From Brachionus rotundiformis (lineage: Eukaryota > Rotifera > Eurotatoria > Ploima > Brachionidae): a DNA stretch of 64,000 nucleotides. Under the pieces are notes generated by a model. It made no database searches, had not been told where the DNA came from, and worked only from the letters and a program-made list of their open reading frames with translations. The stretch lies in contig JAESIW010000180.1 in the NCBI GenBank assembly GCA_016802295.1, forward strand, positions 3,703,975 through 3,767,974, in the 5' to 3' direction. The translations under genes were made by a program, and so were the position numbers. Positions 13,101 to 21,653 of the stretch are shown piece by piece; position 1 is the first letter of the stretch, and each line of letters begins with the position of its first letter.

Positions 13101-13878
13101 CCTCTGAGAGTGGAAATTGACGAATGATAAGGACTATCACTACATCAAAGTTTCTTCTGTGCCCTACCGTCCAAGAAAAAGATTAGTTGTCAATCAATAG
13201 CTCAAAAAGCTTTTTTTTAAGAATTTTTTAAAAAATTGTTATAAAATTGTGTAGAAAAAAACACTTAAAAAACAAAGATTTAAATTTTAAAATTCTATTT
13301 TTAATTAAAATATTCATTGTTTAGATCGACTCAAAATTCTTGCTGGAATATTCGAAAGGAATTGACAGACAATTCGAAGATTTCTTGGACAGGAAGCTAA
13401 ATTTTAAACAAGATTTTAAAAATCCAGTCGTTGATTACATCAAAAATATCAGAAATTTCTGGGTAAATATAATTGTGGAAAAATAAAAATTATTATTTTT
13501 TACTTTGTTTGTCTTTAGACTAATACTCAGAAGACAAAAATTTGGGTCGAAAATCTACCAAGTACTGATTTGATTATAGATTATTGCAATTACGTTCTTC
13601 AGAGCCATTTCAGATTGGCCAATGTTTTCAAGACATTCAAGCGCAAAAATCAATGTAATGATAACAGAATAAAATTAAGATTAAATGATCAAATATTAGA
13701 ATTGATGTATAATATAATGACTGATTCATTTACATTGATGACTGCGTTTAGCATTGATAACTCAAATGAGCAATTGGATATGAATCAAGATACCCATTCT
13801 AAGTGGGGCGAGATTTTCGAACAAAGCTTTAAAGATCTCAAAACTTATCTGAGAAATGAATTTATACAGAACAATTAA
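7175..13878 (+). CDS. KIF14: KIF14-like kinesin with FHA domain
   Basis: Nine exons: 7175-9340, 11068-11169, 11228-11429, 11494-11603, 11656-12304, 12352-12773, 12831-12980, 13325-13462, 13519-13878, giving about 1432 residues (human KIF14 is about 1650). Exon 1 encodes an N-terminal motor: P-loop GQTGSGKT near residue 148, switch I SSRSHS near 273-278, switch II LVDLAGSE near 312. A coiled coil follows, then an FHA domain at about 568-650 (GETLVGSD, AKHCRIL), then long coiled coils and an acidic, Ser-rich tail. Motor plus FHA without a PX or PH domain fits the KIF14 branch of kinesin-3, which acts in the midbody and cytokinesis. ATG 7175 was chosen for its strong context (ACCACCATG); an in-frame TTG at 7127 is not a credible start. 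All intron phases agree. Tail exons 4-9 rest on splice logic and are less certain. Confidence 0.9.
9985..10207. mobile_element. piggyBac-type MITE with TTAA target duplication
   Basis: A 215-bp insert (9989-10203) is flanked on both sides by TTAA (9985-9988 and 10204-10207), the target duplication of piggyBac elements. The ends form a terminal inverted repeat: left CACTAGAAGACCCGAC at 9989-10004, right reverse complement CACTAGAAAGCCCGAC at 10203-10188. The interior is AT-rich with no open frame, so it is non-autonomous. It sits within intron 1 of the kinesin gene and is removed by splicing. TTAA plus near-identical 16-bp ends is strong evidence; the assignment to the piggyBac superfamily is by these hallmarks only. 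Confidence 0.85.
10260..10340. repeat. Dispersed repeat fragment, copy A
   Basis: The stretch centred on CATTAAAGAGTTCTGTTTGG (about 10292-10311) matches 14464-14483 (CATTAAAGAGCTCTGTTTGG) with one difference, and weaker similarity continues on both sides. Both read similarly in one minus-strand frame (TKQNSLMNT here, TKQSSLMDT there), so they may be remnants of the same retroelement coding region. The family could not be named. Confidence 0.5.
13033..13215 (+). mobile_element. tRNA-derived SINE in kinesin intron 7
   Basis: The intron 12981-13324 contains a Pol III type 2 promoter: A box TGGTGCAATGG at 13041-13051 and a perfect B box GGTTCGATTCC at 13091-13101, spaced as in a tRNA. The would-be acceptor stem does not pair, so this is not a working tRNA. 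About 110 bp of unrelated sequence follows and ends in a T-rich tail near 13215. A tRNA-like head plus an unrelated body fits a tRNA-derived SINE in the sense orientation. Boundaries are approximate, and no second copy was seen in this window. Confidence 0.65.
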
Positions 13879-14391
13879 AATATATTGGAAAATTCTTGTA
13901 AACTTTTTTTGTTAAATTTTTATATCGAATTAAACTTATCTAAAATAATTTTAAAAAAAAAGATTTATTTTAAATTTTCAGTTGTGTATAGATTTAAATT
14001 TTTATAATTTTATGATATGATTTATAAGATTTGAACAAAAAAAATTTTTTTTTTAAATTGTAGTATTAAAAAATTCAAACCAAAAATAAAAATTTATCAA
14101 CTTATTGTATTTTTTGTTTTTTTTTCAATTACCTCTTAAATTAAAATTTATCCAAATTATATGAATAAATGAATAATTTAATAAATAAATATACCAAGAT
14201 TAAAATGCTTCATAAATTTATATTGTTAACCGAAATAGGCAAAGTTTGATTAAGTCATATATTCAAATAAAAAATTTTATATTTTATCAATTAATGCTTA
14301 AAGCTATTAACTAATTCCAGCTTCCAATGTTAGTCGCATCTTGATTTGTGCAAAAATATATATTATTAATATAGATATGATGAGTCTTTGT
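13879..14391. other. AT-rich spacer downstream of the kinesin
   Basis: About 510 bp with no coding or RNA feature recognised. An AATAAA at about 14083 and others nearby could serve kinesin 3'-end formation. Confidence 0.4.
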
Positions 14392-14745
14392 CTATTTTGC
14401 TTCTCCATATGTAATCTTTATTCCAGCTCTGCTGATCGTCCTCCTTTTCGTAGCCCTAGTATCCATTAAAGAGCTCTGTTTGGTATACATGTTCCTTTCT
14501 TTATGCATTCTCATAATCGTTTTCAATTTATTCTTTTGTATAGACCTGTATGACACTATCTCACAACGATTCTTCTTAGTTTTCCATTGCGGAAGAAATT
14601 CAGGCATTTTACAGCATCAGCATTTTGTACATCAGTGTACCCATTACTATTATGTAACATAGTTAAAATTTAGTTTCTTAGTGTAGTTTATATTAAATAC
14701 TGATGACAGTCTACCAAAGACAGACATAATACTAATACTAAATCT
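14392..14745. repeat. Dispersed repeat fragment, copy B
   Basis: A locally more complex block within AT-rich DNA. It shares the 20-mer region at 14464-14483 with the fragment in kinesin intron 1. A minus-strand frame stays open for 71 codons (14392-14607) and contains TKQSSLMDTRATKRRT. It is likely part of an old transposable element with a degraded coding region. I do not recognise a family signature, and the block has no conserved catalytic motif. Confidence 0.4.
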
Positions 14746-14805
14746 TTTTTGATAATTTTTTGATATAATTTTAAATTATAACAAAAAGATTTTAGTGAAA
14801 AAACA

Positions 14806-14993
14806 TGCCTGGAGGTCCCAGAATACTGGTCACGGCATGTTTTTTCTCTATTCATTTGTTATGTAAAAATTATGTCTTTTCCAAAAAAAAAAAATTTCAG
14901 ATTATAAATTAAAATTCTAATTAACCGCAAAAATTAAATTTTTTAATTCTAAAATTCATACCACATTAAAATAATATTACTGAATCAAAAATA
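14806..14993 (-). repeat. Truncated third copy of the tRNA-palindrome spacer
   Basis: Read on the minus strand, this segment follows the 16340-16530 region closely. It shares GATTCAGTAATATTATTTTA, then AATGTGGTATGAATTTTA, then the ACATAACAAATGAATAGAGA block. Its far end (14819-14835) keeps the last 17 bases of a plus-strand tRNA-His, followed by a CCTGGA scrap of the Ala/His junction. Relative to the two full units it has lost about 270 bp of inner spacer and nearly all of one tRNA pair. It shows that this unit also existed here and has decayed on one side. Confidence 0.8.
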
Positions 14994-15065
14994 TGCCGTG
15001 ACCAGTATTCGAAACTGGGTTGTCTCGGCCACAACGAGAAGTACTAACCACTATACTATCACGGC
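14994..15065 (-). tRNA. trnH-GTG: tRNA-His (GTG)
   Basis: A 72-base cloverleaf: acceptor GCCGTGA/TCACGGC, D arm GTAT..GTAC, anticodon arm TCTCG-TTGTGGC-CGAGA with anticodon GTG, T arm CCAGT-TTCGAAT-ACTGG, discriminator A. CCA is not encoded. It lies one nucleotide downstream of the paired tRNA-Ala, and that nucleotide is G on the sense strand. A poly-T-like terminator follows (ATATTTTTG). The sequence matches the other tRNA-His copies in this window. Confidence 0.96.
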
Positions 15066-15066
15066 C

Positions 15067-15139
15067 TGGAGATGCCGGGTATCGATCCCGGTACCTCTCG
15101 CATGCTAAGCGAGCGCTCTACCATTTGAGCTACATCCCC
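15067..15139 (-). tRNA. trnA-AGC: tRNA-Ala (AGC)
   Basis: A 73-base cloverleaf: acceptor GGGGATG/CATCTCC, D arm GCTC..GAGC, anticodon arm CTCGC-TTAGCAT-GCGAG with anticodon AGC (read as IGC), T arm CCGGG-ATCGATA-CCCGG, discriminator A. The B box is GGGATCGATACCC. It is the upstream member of the Ala-His pair, with no T-run between the two genes. Confidence 0.96.
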
Positions 15140-15268
15140 TCCGAAAAACCGTCCCACTAAATATAAAATTGAATCGTAATTTTTTTTATTAATTTAAATT
15201 AAAAATTTATATAACAAAAACAGAAACAATTTGGTTCAAAACTATTAACAACTAAATATTAAAAAAAA

Positions 15269-15752
15269 TTAAAAATTTAATTTTTGAATCGGGGGACATG
15301 GTTTTGATTTCTTTTTTGATATATTTTCGTTCATGATTTCAACTTTATCTCTCAATTCATTTGTCAAATTGTGTTTTGTATTTACCAATCCTAGCTTCTC
15401 GGCATTGAACCGATTTTCTTCCTCATCGCTGGTAATTGATTGTTCCAAAAGTTGAGTTTGGTTTTTTAAAGAATTGTCTAATAAGTCAATTTTAGCCTGG
15501 ACCCTTTTTAAATCTAATCAAAAATAATTTGAGCCTTCTTAAAAATTATTATAACTTACTAAACATTAAGAATGCAATTAAGCTTGCAGCAACTATTAAG
15601 ACACATCCTGATACCAAAAGTACATAACTTGATTTAACTTTGGAATCGGCATATTCTTTATTAAAATCAGGATCTATTTTTTTACTAGCAACTGGATTAT
15701 AAATAAAAAAACTTAAACAACTCAAAATTTGAATGATTAACTTAAATGTCAT
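15269..15752 (-). CDS. Small membrane protein with signal peptide and coiled coil
   Basis: Two exons on the minus strand, 15752-15560 and 15513-15269, joined across a 46-bp intron (GTAAGT..GATTAG) to give 145 residues. Residues 1-23 look like a signal peptide (MTFKLIIQILSCLSFFIYNP). Residues about 44-64 form a strong transmembrane helix (SSYVLLVSGCVLIVAASLIAFLM). The C-terminal 80 residues are charged and predicted to be helical (LKRVQAKIDLLDNSLKNQTQ), ending in a basic, Pro-containing tail. This suggests a type I single-pass protein with a short extracellular N-terminal part and a cytosolic coiled coil. I do not recognise the family. The gene sits between two outward-facing tRNA pairs. Support is the matching splice phase and sensible topology. 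Confidence 0.7.
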
Positions 15753-15933
15753 TTTAAAGAAAATTTAAAGAATCTTAAATTATTAATTTAAATCTAATTT
15801 TAAAAAGAAACTGATTAAAAAAATATTTTACTAGCAAAATTTTAAAATGAAATTGCTATGGGGAAATAAATTAGTTAAATGAAAAATTATATTTTATTCA
15901 TTAAAATTTTGTTATAATTAGAAATTTCTCAAA

Positions 15934-16006
15934 GGGGATGTAGCTCAAATGGTAGAGCGCTCGCTTAGCATGCGAGAGGTACCGGGATCGATACCCGGCA
16001 TCTCCA
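15934..16006 (+). tRNA. trnA-AGC: tRNA-Ala (AGC)
   Basis: Same 73-base cloverleaf as the other Ala copies, anticodon AGC, intact A and B boxes. It opens the first full 722-bp palindromic unit: its first base is also the first base shared with the second unit at 30409. Confidence 0.96.
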
Positions 16007-16007
16007 G

Positions 16008-16079
16008 GCCGTGATAGTATAGTGGTTAGTACTTCTCGTTGTGGCCGAGACAACCCAGTTTCGAATACTGGTCACGGCA
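16008..16079 (+). tRNA. trnH-GTG: tRNA-His (GTG)
   Basis: Identical to the other tRNA-His copies, anticodon GTG. It begins one base (G at 16007) after the tRNA-Ala discriminator. A T8 run at about 16082-16089 would terminate Pol III, so Ala and His are probably co-transcribed from the Ala promoter and processed apart. Confidence 0.96.
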
Positions 16080-16163
16080 TATTTTTTTTCATTTTATTAT
16101 TTTATATTTTAATACACTAATGTTTTTAATTTAAAAAAAAATTAGGTAAATGAATGTATAACT

Positions 16164-16213
16164 TGATCAATATTCGAAATTTGATTGCTTTGGTCACTAC
16201 AAGAAGTATCAAC
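16164..16213 (-). pseudogene. Decayed tRNA-His relic in the spacer
   Basis: On the plus strand the block TGATCAATATTCGAAAT..ACAAGAAGTATCAAC lines up with the complement of tRNA-His (TGACCAGTATTCGAAAC..ACGAGAAGTACTAAC). Many scattered substitutions have destroyed the stems. The same relic occurs in copy 2 (30639-30688). It indicates an older round of tRNA-His duplication inside the palindrome. Confidence 0.65.
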
Positions 16214-16509
16214 TCTCCGTTTTGTAAAAATTCTATTAAAATAATTATCTCATTAAAGTGAGACCAAGTCCAGGTGTTAGTAAAATTACATTTTAAATAT
16301 ATTTAAAATATCAAAATAATCATTTTATCAATTACACTTATATAAATATTTTTGATTCAGTAATATTATTTTAATGTGGTATGAATTTTAAAAAATTTAA
16401 TTTAATATTTTTCGGTTAATTAAAATTTTAATTTATAATCTGAAATTTTTTATCAGATTTTTTTTGTATGGCATAATTTTTTACATAACAAATGAATAGA
16501 GAAAAAATA

Positions 16510-16581
16510 TGCCGTGACCAGTATTCGAAACTGGGTTGTCTCGGCCACAACGAGAAGTACTAACCACTATACTATCACGGC
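16510..16581 (-). tRNA. trnH-GTG: tRNA-His (GTG)
   Basis: Same cloverleaf and anticodon as the other His copies. It is the inner member of the right arm of palindrome copy 1, read leftward, with ATATTTTTTC directly downstream as a terminator. Confidence 0.96.
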
Positions 16582-16582
16582 C

Positions 16583-16655
16583 TGGAGATGCCGGGTATCG
16601 ATCCCGGTACCTCTCGCATGCTAAGCGAGCGCTCTACCATTTGAGCTACATCCCC
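16583..16655 (-). tRNA. trnA-AGC: tRNA-Ala (AGC)
   Basis: Same cloverleaf and anticodon as the other Ala copies. It is the outer member of the right arm of palindrome copy 1. The open frame that can be read across these tRNAs (MSRPQREVLTTIL..) is an artefact of the tRNA complement. Confidence 0.96.
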
Positions 16656-17391
16656 TCTATGATATTTTCTTTAATATCGGATTTAAATAATCGTATTTTC
16701 TGTCTAGAATCTTATAAATATTATTATTTTTATTATTTAAACTTGGTAGAGGTCGATTTCCGGCCTTTAACTCAGTATACCTTATAAAAAAAGGAAATAG
16801 TATTTTGATTTAGATGTTAATGTAGAAAAAATTTTTATATCAATACGAAAATTTGAGCATAAAATTAATTGAGCATAAAAATCTAGTTTACTTTAATGGG
16901 AATTTTTTTTAAAAAGCCTATGATTTAGCAACAAATTAAGAAAGATATATTTCTAGTTGTACTAAATTTGGTATTTTGCTTTTATCTTTTCCATTAAAAA
17001 TATTTGATAATTTTTTTAGGGGTTTCGACGTTTTTTTAATTGAATTTCCTTGTTTTCAAATTCATAGTTTTGCAGAAAAATTATTTTGGACTAGTGTTAG
17101 ATAATTTCTTAGACCTTGTCCTATTTAATCTACAATATCAAAAATTTCGGATAAGAATCTTAACCTAAATATTACTTTTTCGCCTTTCTTCTTTTTTCTT
17201 TTCAAGACTCATCTTCATAAAATTAAGAAATCTAATTAATTCAAAAAAAATAAGTTATAATATTTTATTTAAATAGTCTTAATTTAATAAAATAAAATTA
17301 TCTATAACATCTTTCGCGTAAAATTAAATGCTGAACAATTTTTTCAAAATAATTTAACAAATTGGTATGCAATAATAAAGAATGATAATTT
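16656..17391. other. Spacer between tRNA palindrome and dynein gene
   Basis: About 735 bp, AT-rich, no gene seen. The end next to 17391 is the 3' flank of the dynein intermediate chain gene. Confidence 0.5.
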
Positions 17392-20037
17392 TTACTTTGG
17401 AGTCTGTGGCGATTGTTTCATTTGCGACATTAGTTGCTGTGTCAACGTGCCAGTAGGAGAAGTATAATTATTAGTTACAATTCTGTAGTCAAAATTTGGT
17501 TCACTTTTTACTGACGGCAGACCAGATGCAACTACTGGAGTTATTTGTGGCTGTAAAAAACTTGAATTGTTCAAATTGGAGTTTGGGGTGTTGGTATTAG
17601 AATTAGCTATTTGACCAGCACTTGTTTCTTCCATTTCAGCAGCACTTCGTTTCAAATCTTGGAGCACTTTGACCATTTTGCTCCAATCATCTTGTCGCGG
17701 ATTGGCGTAAACCTCATTTACATCAAACAAACTAATCTTGCCCTGATCATCGCCCACAGCTAATTGATGTCCATTTTGGGTCCATCTCATCTTGTTCAGA
17801 GCCGGTGCACCATCGACAACAATTGATGCAGTCGGAACTTCTGCATCGTTTATCAAGTTCCAAAGGTCCAATCTTCCAGTTCCATCTGCGCATACAAACA
17901 AAGCCGGGTTTACTGGAGACCATTGAACATCATAAACGTAATCACTATTATGCTCAAACGAGTACATTGGTTTACCAGGTTCCTTCAAGTTCCACAATTT
18001 TACAGTCCAATCAAACGAACTGGTCAAAAATATGTGAGAGAAGTCGATTGGTCCTGGAACTTGATGGCAACTTAAGCCAGTTATTGGACCAAAATGACCG
18101 TCAAATGTTTCGGTAATACCTGATTTGCTTAAAAGGACATTTAGTTAAGTCGCGCATGAAAGTTTTAATTCAATTACTTTCCATGTCTGGTGGCTGTGTA
18201 GATTGGACCTTCCTCAGAACCAATTATGAAATTATTGACGTCTCCAGGTCTAAATGCCATCGAAGTCACTGCTACTTGTTTTGTTTGTTTACATTGTAAT
18301 TCAAGGGTTTCTTGCGGTGTGTTCATATTGTCCAGAGTCCATGAGCACAATTTGCCATCGTTACTAATGCTAATTAAATTATGCGCATTCTGAGAGCCAA
18401 CTACTTGGACACAATAAATTGGATGCTAAAAGTTTTGCCAAAATTTATCTTTTTTAAAGTGAAATTAATAAAATTTTACTGTGTGTGACGAAGCTGAAAG
18501 TGAAGAGCGCTGAATCGGAGTTCTTTTGTTGCTTCGATTATCCCACATAACTATTTGACCAGAATAGGTTCCTCCAATGACTAAATTAGGATGAAATTTG
18601 GCAAAACAGCATGAGGTTACCCAGCTCTTAGGTTAAATTTTTAAATTAAAAATTAATTCTAAAAATATTTGTATTCAAATAATACTGAGCAATTAAACAC
18701 AAACTCTGGAGATGTTGTTTTAAATTTGGTGTTCCAGACAAGTGCTGTTCCGTCAGGATCTAGTGACGAATCTTCATAAGAAGCAAGCAAAAGCTCAGGA
18801 TACTAAATAATTAATTTCTAAAATAGCTATAAATTTGAATATAATTATTTTTGTTACATGAGGAGACCAATCTAGCCAAGTAACTATTCTATTTTTCCAT
18901 CTATCATCGTGAAATTCACAATTTAGCTTAAATGCTTGACCAGTTTCAATAATTCTTTTTAAAAATGCATAGAATAAAATCTGAACAAATATTTTTATTT
19001 TTAATTTTACTCTGAAGTCTCTTTGGCACCATATTCAAAAAAAATATCATCTTGGTCCAATGCTTTCTCTAATATTCTGGTATTTCGCATGAAAAAAGTC
19101 AAAAATTCGTCAGACTGGATAGCTTTTTGCTTTTCTTCATCACTTATATCTTTTATTTGAATTTGTTTGACTTGAATAATTTTTGAAATAAAAAAAATAA
19201 TTTATTTTCAAATAAAAATTTACTTTTATCATCTATAGATTTTATTTCATCACTTAACTGGTGTTCAAGTTTCGAAATTCCATCAGGTGGGTTTTCTCTT
19301 GGTGGTTTTGATTTTGTCTGTGTTGAAACCCCACCACCAGTCGATGTGGACACGGCATCCAGGCTATTTGTTTCATCTTCCTCATTATTATCATAGTGTA
19401 GTACTTTATTTATAAATTTATAAACTACATTATCTAATTTTAGATTAAACTACCATAATAATCAAATGGCTTGACTTAAATTAATAATTAATTTTTTGAT
19501 ACTAAATTTTAGCTTAATTTTTACCATCTTTGTCCACTATCAAATCAGTCTGCGGTGTTTGCGTTTCTTTAGAATATGTGACGTTTTCTTTCGGTGGAAT
19601 ATCTACAGTGCTCACTGGATTAATTGTTAATTTAGATTGTTTTTTGCTTTAAAAATTTTTTAAATTAAATCAAATTAACTCAATTTGAAAGCATCTAGTA
19701 CTTTTTGATCATTGACTTAGATTGACCAGGAACCATTAAATGCTGCATATTTGCATTTGTGTCTTCGGCACTGTTTATCGAAGAAGCACTGTTGGTCAAT
19801 TGATTGGAATTAGTCAAAACTGGTGTTGTGATGCCACATTCGATGAGAATTTTTTCAGGATCAATGGCACTTGTGTCGACGGATGAAGGTGTGGAAGTAA
19901 CTGCTGCAAATTCGGTGGCAGCGGCCTTATTATAACAAAATAATTAATTATCTCGGTCTAATCACATAAATTACTTTTCTTTTTCTAATTTGTTCAAGTC
20001 TGGCCTTCTTTTGCTCCAGTTCGGTTTTCTTGTCCAT
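17392..20037 (-). CDS. DYNC1I: Cytoplasmic dynein 1 intermediate chain
   Basis: Ten exons on the minus strand: 20037-19975, 19925-19702, 19646-19525, 19403-19224, 19170-19011, 18954-18858, 18802-18686, 18626-18480, 18425-18178, 18127-17392; 697 residues (vertebrate DYNC1I about 640). The charged N-terminus MDKKTELEQKKARLEQIRK is the helix that binds p150Glued. Next come a low-complexity linker, a conserved PPKENVTYSKETQT block, and then a WD40 propeller (SSLDPDGTALVWNTKF, NLVIGGTYSGQIVMWDNRS, TSSFDWTVKLWNL, YVYDVQWSPVNPALF, GTGRLDLWNL). The intermediate chain scaffolds light chains and the heavy chain of the minus-end motor. The C-terminus has an extra Ser/Asn/Pro-rich tail of about 80 residues after the propeller (ending MKQSPQTPK). 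Intron phases are consistent. The exon 5-6 junction uses an acceptor AAAAAG at 18955-18960, chosen for frame. Confidence 0.95.
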
Positions 20038-20744
20038 TTTGATAAAGTTTTAATTAAGCACTAATGAATCCTAGGATTTTGAAATTTATCTAAAATTTGA
20101 TGAAAATTATGCTAATTTTCCAACAAAACAACTTAAAATGCGACATATCGAATTAATTTTTAAAAATTAAAATAACGAAAAGTTATCTTGTTAACCCAAA
20201 ATTTATTATTCGATTGATAGGTATATATTTTTTTTATTAAAATAAAAATATAAAGGTTTTTTCTGTTTTGGTGATGTTTTAGAGTAAAGTTAATCTAAAA
20301 AGATTTTTTGAATATCAAATTTTTTTATTTAATTGGTCTCTTTTTGAAAACAACAAATTTTCTCAGTATAAACTTAACAAAATAGAGCTTTTTTTTTATT
20401 AAGGAACTTTAAAGCTATTTAATAAAGGATTTGTATGGTAAAAAATCATAATATCTTCAATTTAATATTTTGTTATTGGCATTTTAAAATTGAGAAAAAT
20501 TTAAAAATTTTAAATTAGTTTTATATTTACAAACAATATAATAATATAATAATCAAAAATAAAGCTTCACATTTTGAAACTGTTTATTTAACAAGACTGA
20601 TTTTAAAATAATTCAATTTAAAAAGAGGATTTTGTTTGAATTTAAATTTTGACATTACAATTATTATACAAGACCTTTTTTTAAAAACGCTCAATAAGCT
20701 TAATTTCTAACTAGTGTTAATTTTTTTTTGAGCTAAAGTGAAAT
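20038..20744. promoter_or_regulatory. Shared upstream region of dynein IC and H2A
   Basis: 707 bp between divergent start codons. It is AT-rich, and no reliable TATA box or histone element is recognisable. It must hold both promoters if no upstream exon exists. Confidence 0.4.
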
Positions 20745-21188
20745 ATGTCCGGACGTGGTAAAGGATCACAAAACAGAGTAAAACCAAAATCTCGCTCAGC
20801 TCGAGCTGGCTTGCAGTTTCCAGTTGGACGTATGCACCGCTTGCTAAAGAAAGGACATTATGCCGAGCGTATTGGAAGCGGAGCTCCAGTCTATTTGTCT
20901 GCTGTGTTAGAATATTTGACAGCTGAAATTCTCGAATTGGCTGGCAATGCCGCTCGAGATAACAAAAAATCCAGAATTATTCCAAGACATCTGCAGCTAG
21001 CCATTAGAAACGACGAAGAATTAAACAAATTATTGTCCAATGTGACAATCGCCCAAGGTGGTGTCTTGCCCAACATTCAAGCTATCCTACTGCCAAAGAA
21101 ATCAACAGAGCCTTCCGGAGGCACTCAGGGTAAAAGCAGCCAGCCTAAATCTACCATGGGAGACAACGATGATGATGATGAAGAATAA
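20745..21188 (+). CDS. H2A: Histone H2A with long acidic C-terminal tail
   Basis: Single exon, 147 residues, against about 125-130 for ordinary H2A. The histone fold is canonical H2A: RAGLQFPVGR near 25-34, acidic-patch residues in the AVLEYLTAEILELAGNAARD and NDEELN segments, and docking-domain VTIAQGGVLPNIQ. It lacks the H2A.Z signature and has no terminal SQ[E/D] motif, so it is not H2A.X by that test. After LLPKK the tail continues for about 30 residues, rich in Ser/Gly/Lys, and ends in an Asp/Glu run (DNDDDDEE). Residues 36-45 differ from the common form (KGHYAERIGSG). No H2B lies beside it. No 3' histone stem-loop is visible; AATAAA occurs at about 21360. Confidence 0.95.
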   Translation: MSGRGKGSQNRVKPKSRSARAGLQFPVGRMHRLLKKGHYAERIGSGAPVYLSAVLEYLTAEILELAGNAARDNKKSRIIPRHLQLAIRNDEELNKLLSNVTIAQGGVLPNIQAILLPKKSTEPSGGTQGKSSQPKSTMGDNDDDDEE

Positions 21189-21653
21189 ATTTTGCGTTCT
21201 TTCCATTATAATTAGGTCCATTTTCGATTTATTGTAAAAAATTAATTTAATTTACCTCATATTTTTGTATTAGTCAATTTAAATAGTTCAATCAATTAAA
21301 ACAATTTAATTAATTTCATTTAAACTCAACAATTTATTTGTTTATTCCTAATCTAAGGCAAATAAAGTTTATCTTTTTTATTAAATTTTTAAATCGAGTT
21401 TTATTTTTTTGGTAGGTAGAAAATATCAAGTTTTTATGAAAAAAATATGAACTGATAGTGGTATTCATCATTTGTTCTATTAGACTACTGTCATTTTGAA
21501 AAGGGTCCGCAATAATAGTTATTTTAATTTTTTTAATTAAAAAATCAAAAAATAATGATTAAACAAACAGCTATTGAGAACAAATAAGGAAATATTTTTT
21601 CCTTTACCAAATAATAAAAGATTATAAATTTTTAATTTTTATTGAAAAATAAT
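21189..21653. other. Convergent spacer between H2A and BRX1
   Basis: 465 bp between two stop codons. It contains an AATAAA on the plus strand near 21360 that could end the H2A transcript. Nothing else was recognised. Confidence 0.4.

Larger units (their letters stand above)
15934..16655. repeat. 722-bp tRNA-bounded palindromic unit, copy 1
   Basis: The two ends are 146-bp inverted repeats, each one Ala-His tRNA pair (15934-16079 plus strand, 16510-16655 minus strand), separated by a 430-bp AT-rich spacer. The whole unit recurs at 30409-31130 with the same total and spacer lengths and only scattered spacer differences. The flanking DNA of the two copies is unrelated right up to the outer tRNA-Ala 5' ends, and I see no target-site duplication. 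A truncated inverted third copy lies at 14806-15139. Confidence 0.93.

Noticed and set aside
13033..13105. Functional tRNA gene in kinesin intron 7
   Set aside because: A and B boxes are good but the acceptor and anticodon stems do not pair; a SINE head fits better.
16536..16787. Open frame starting MSRPQREVLTTILSRPGD, repeated at 31011
   Set aside because: It is the translated complement of the tRNA-Ala/His genes; its repetition reflects the tRNA copies, not a protein family.
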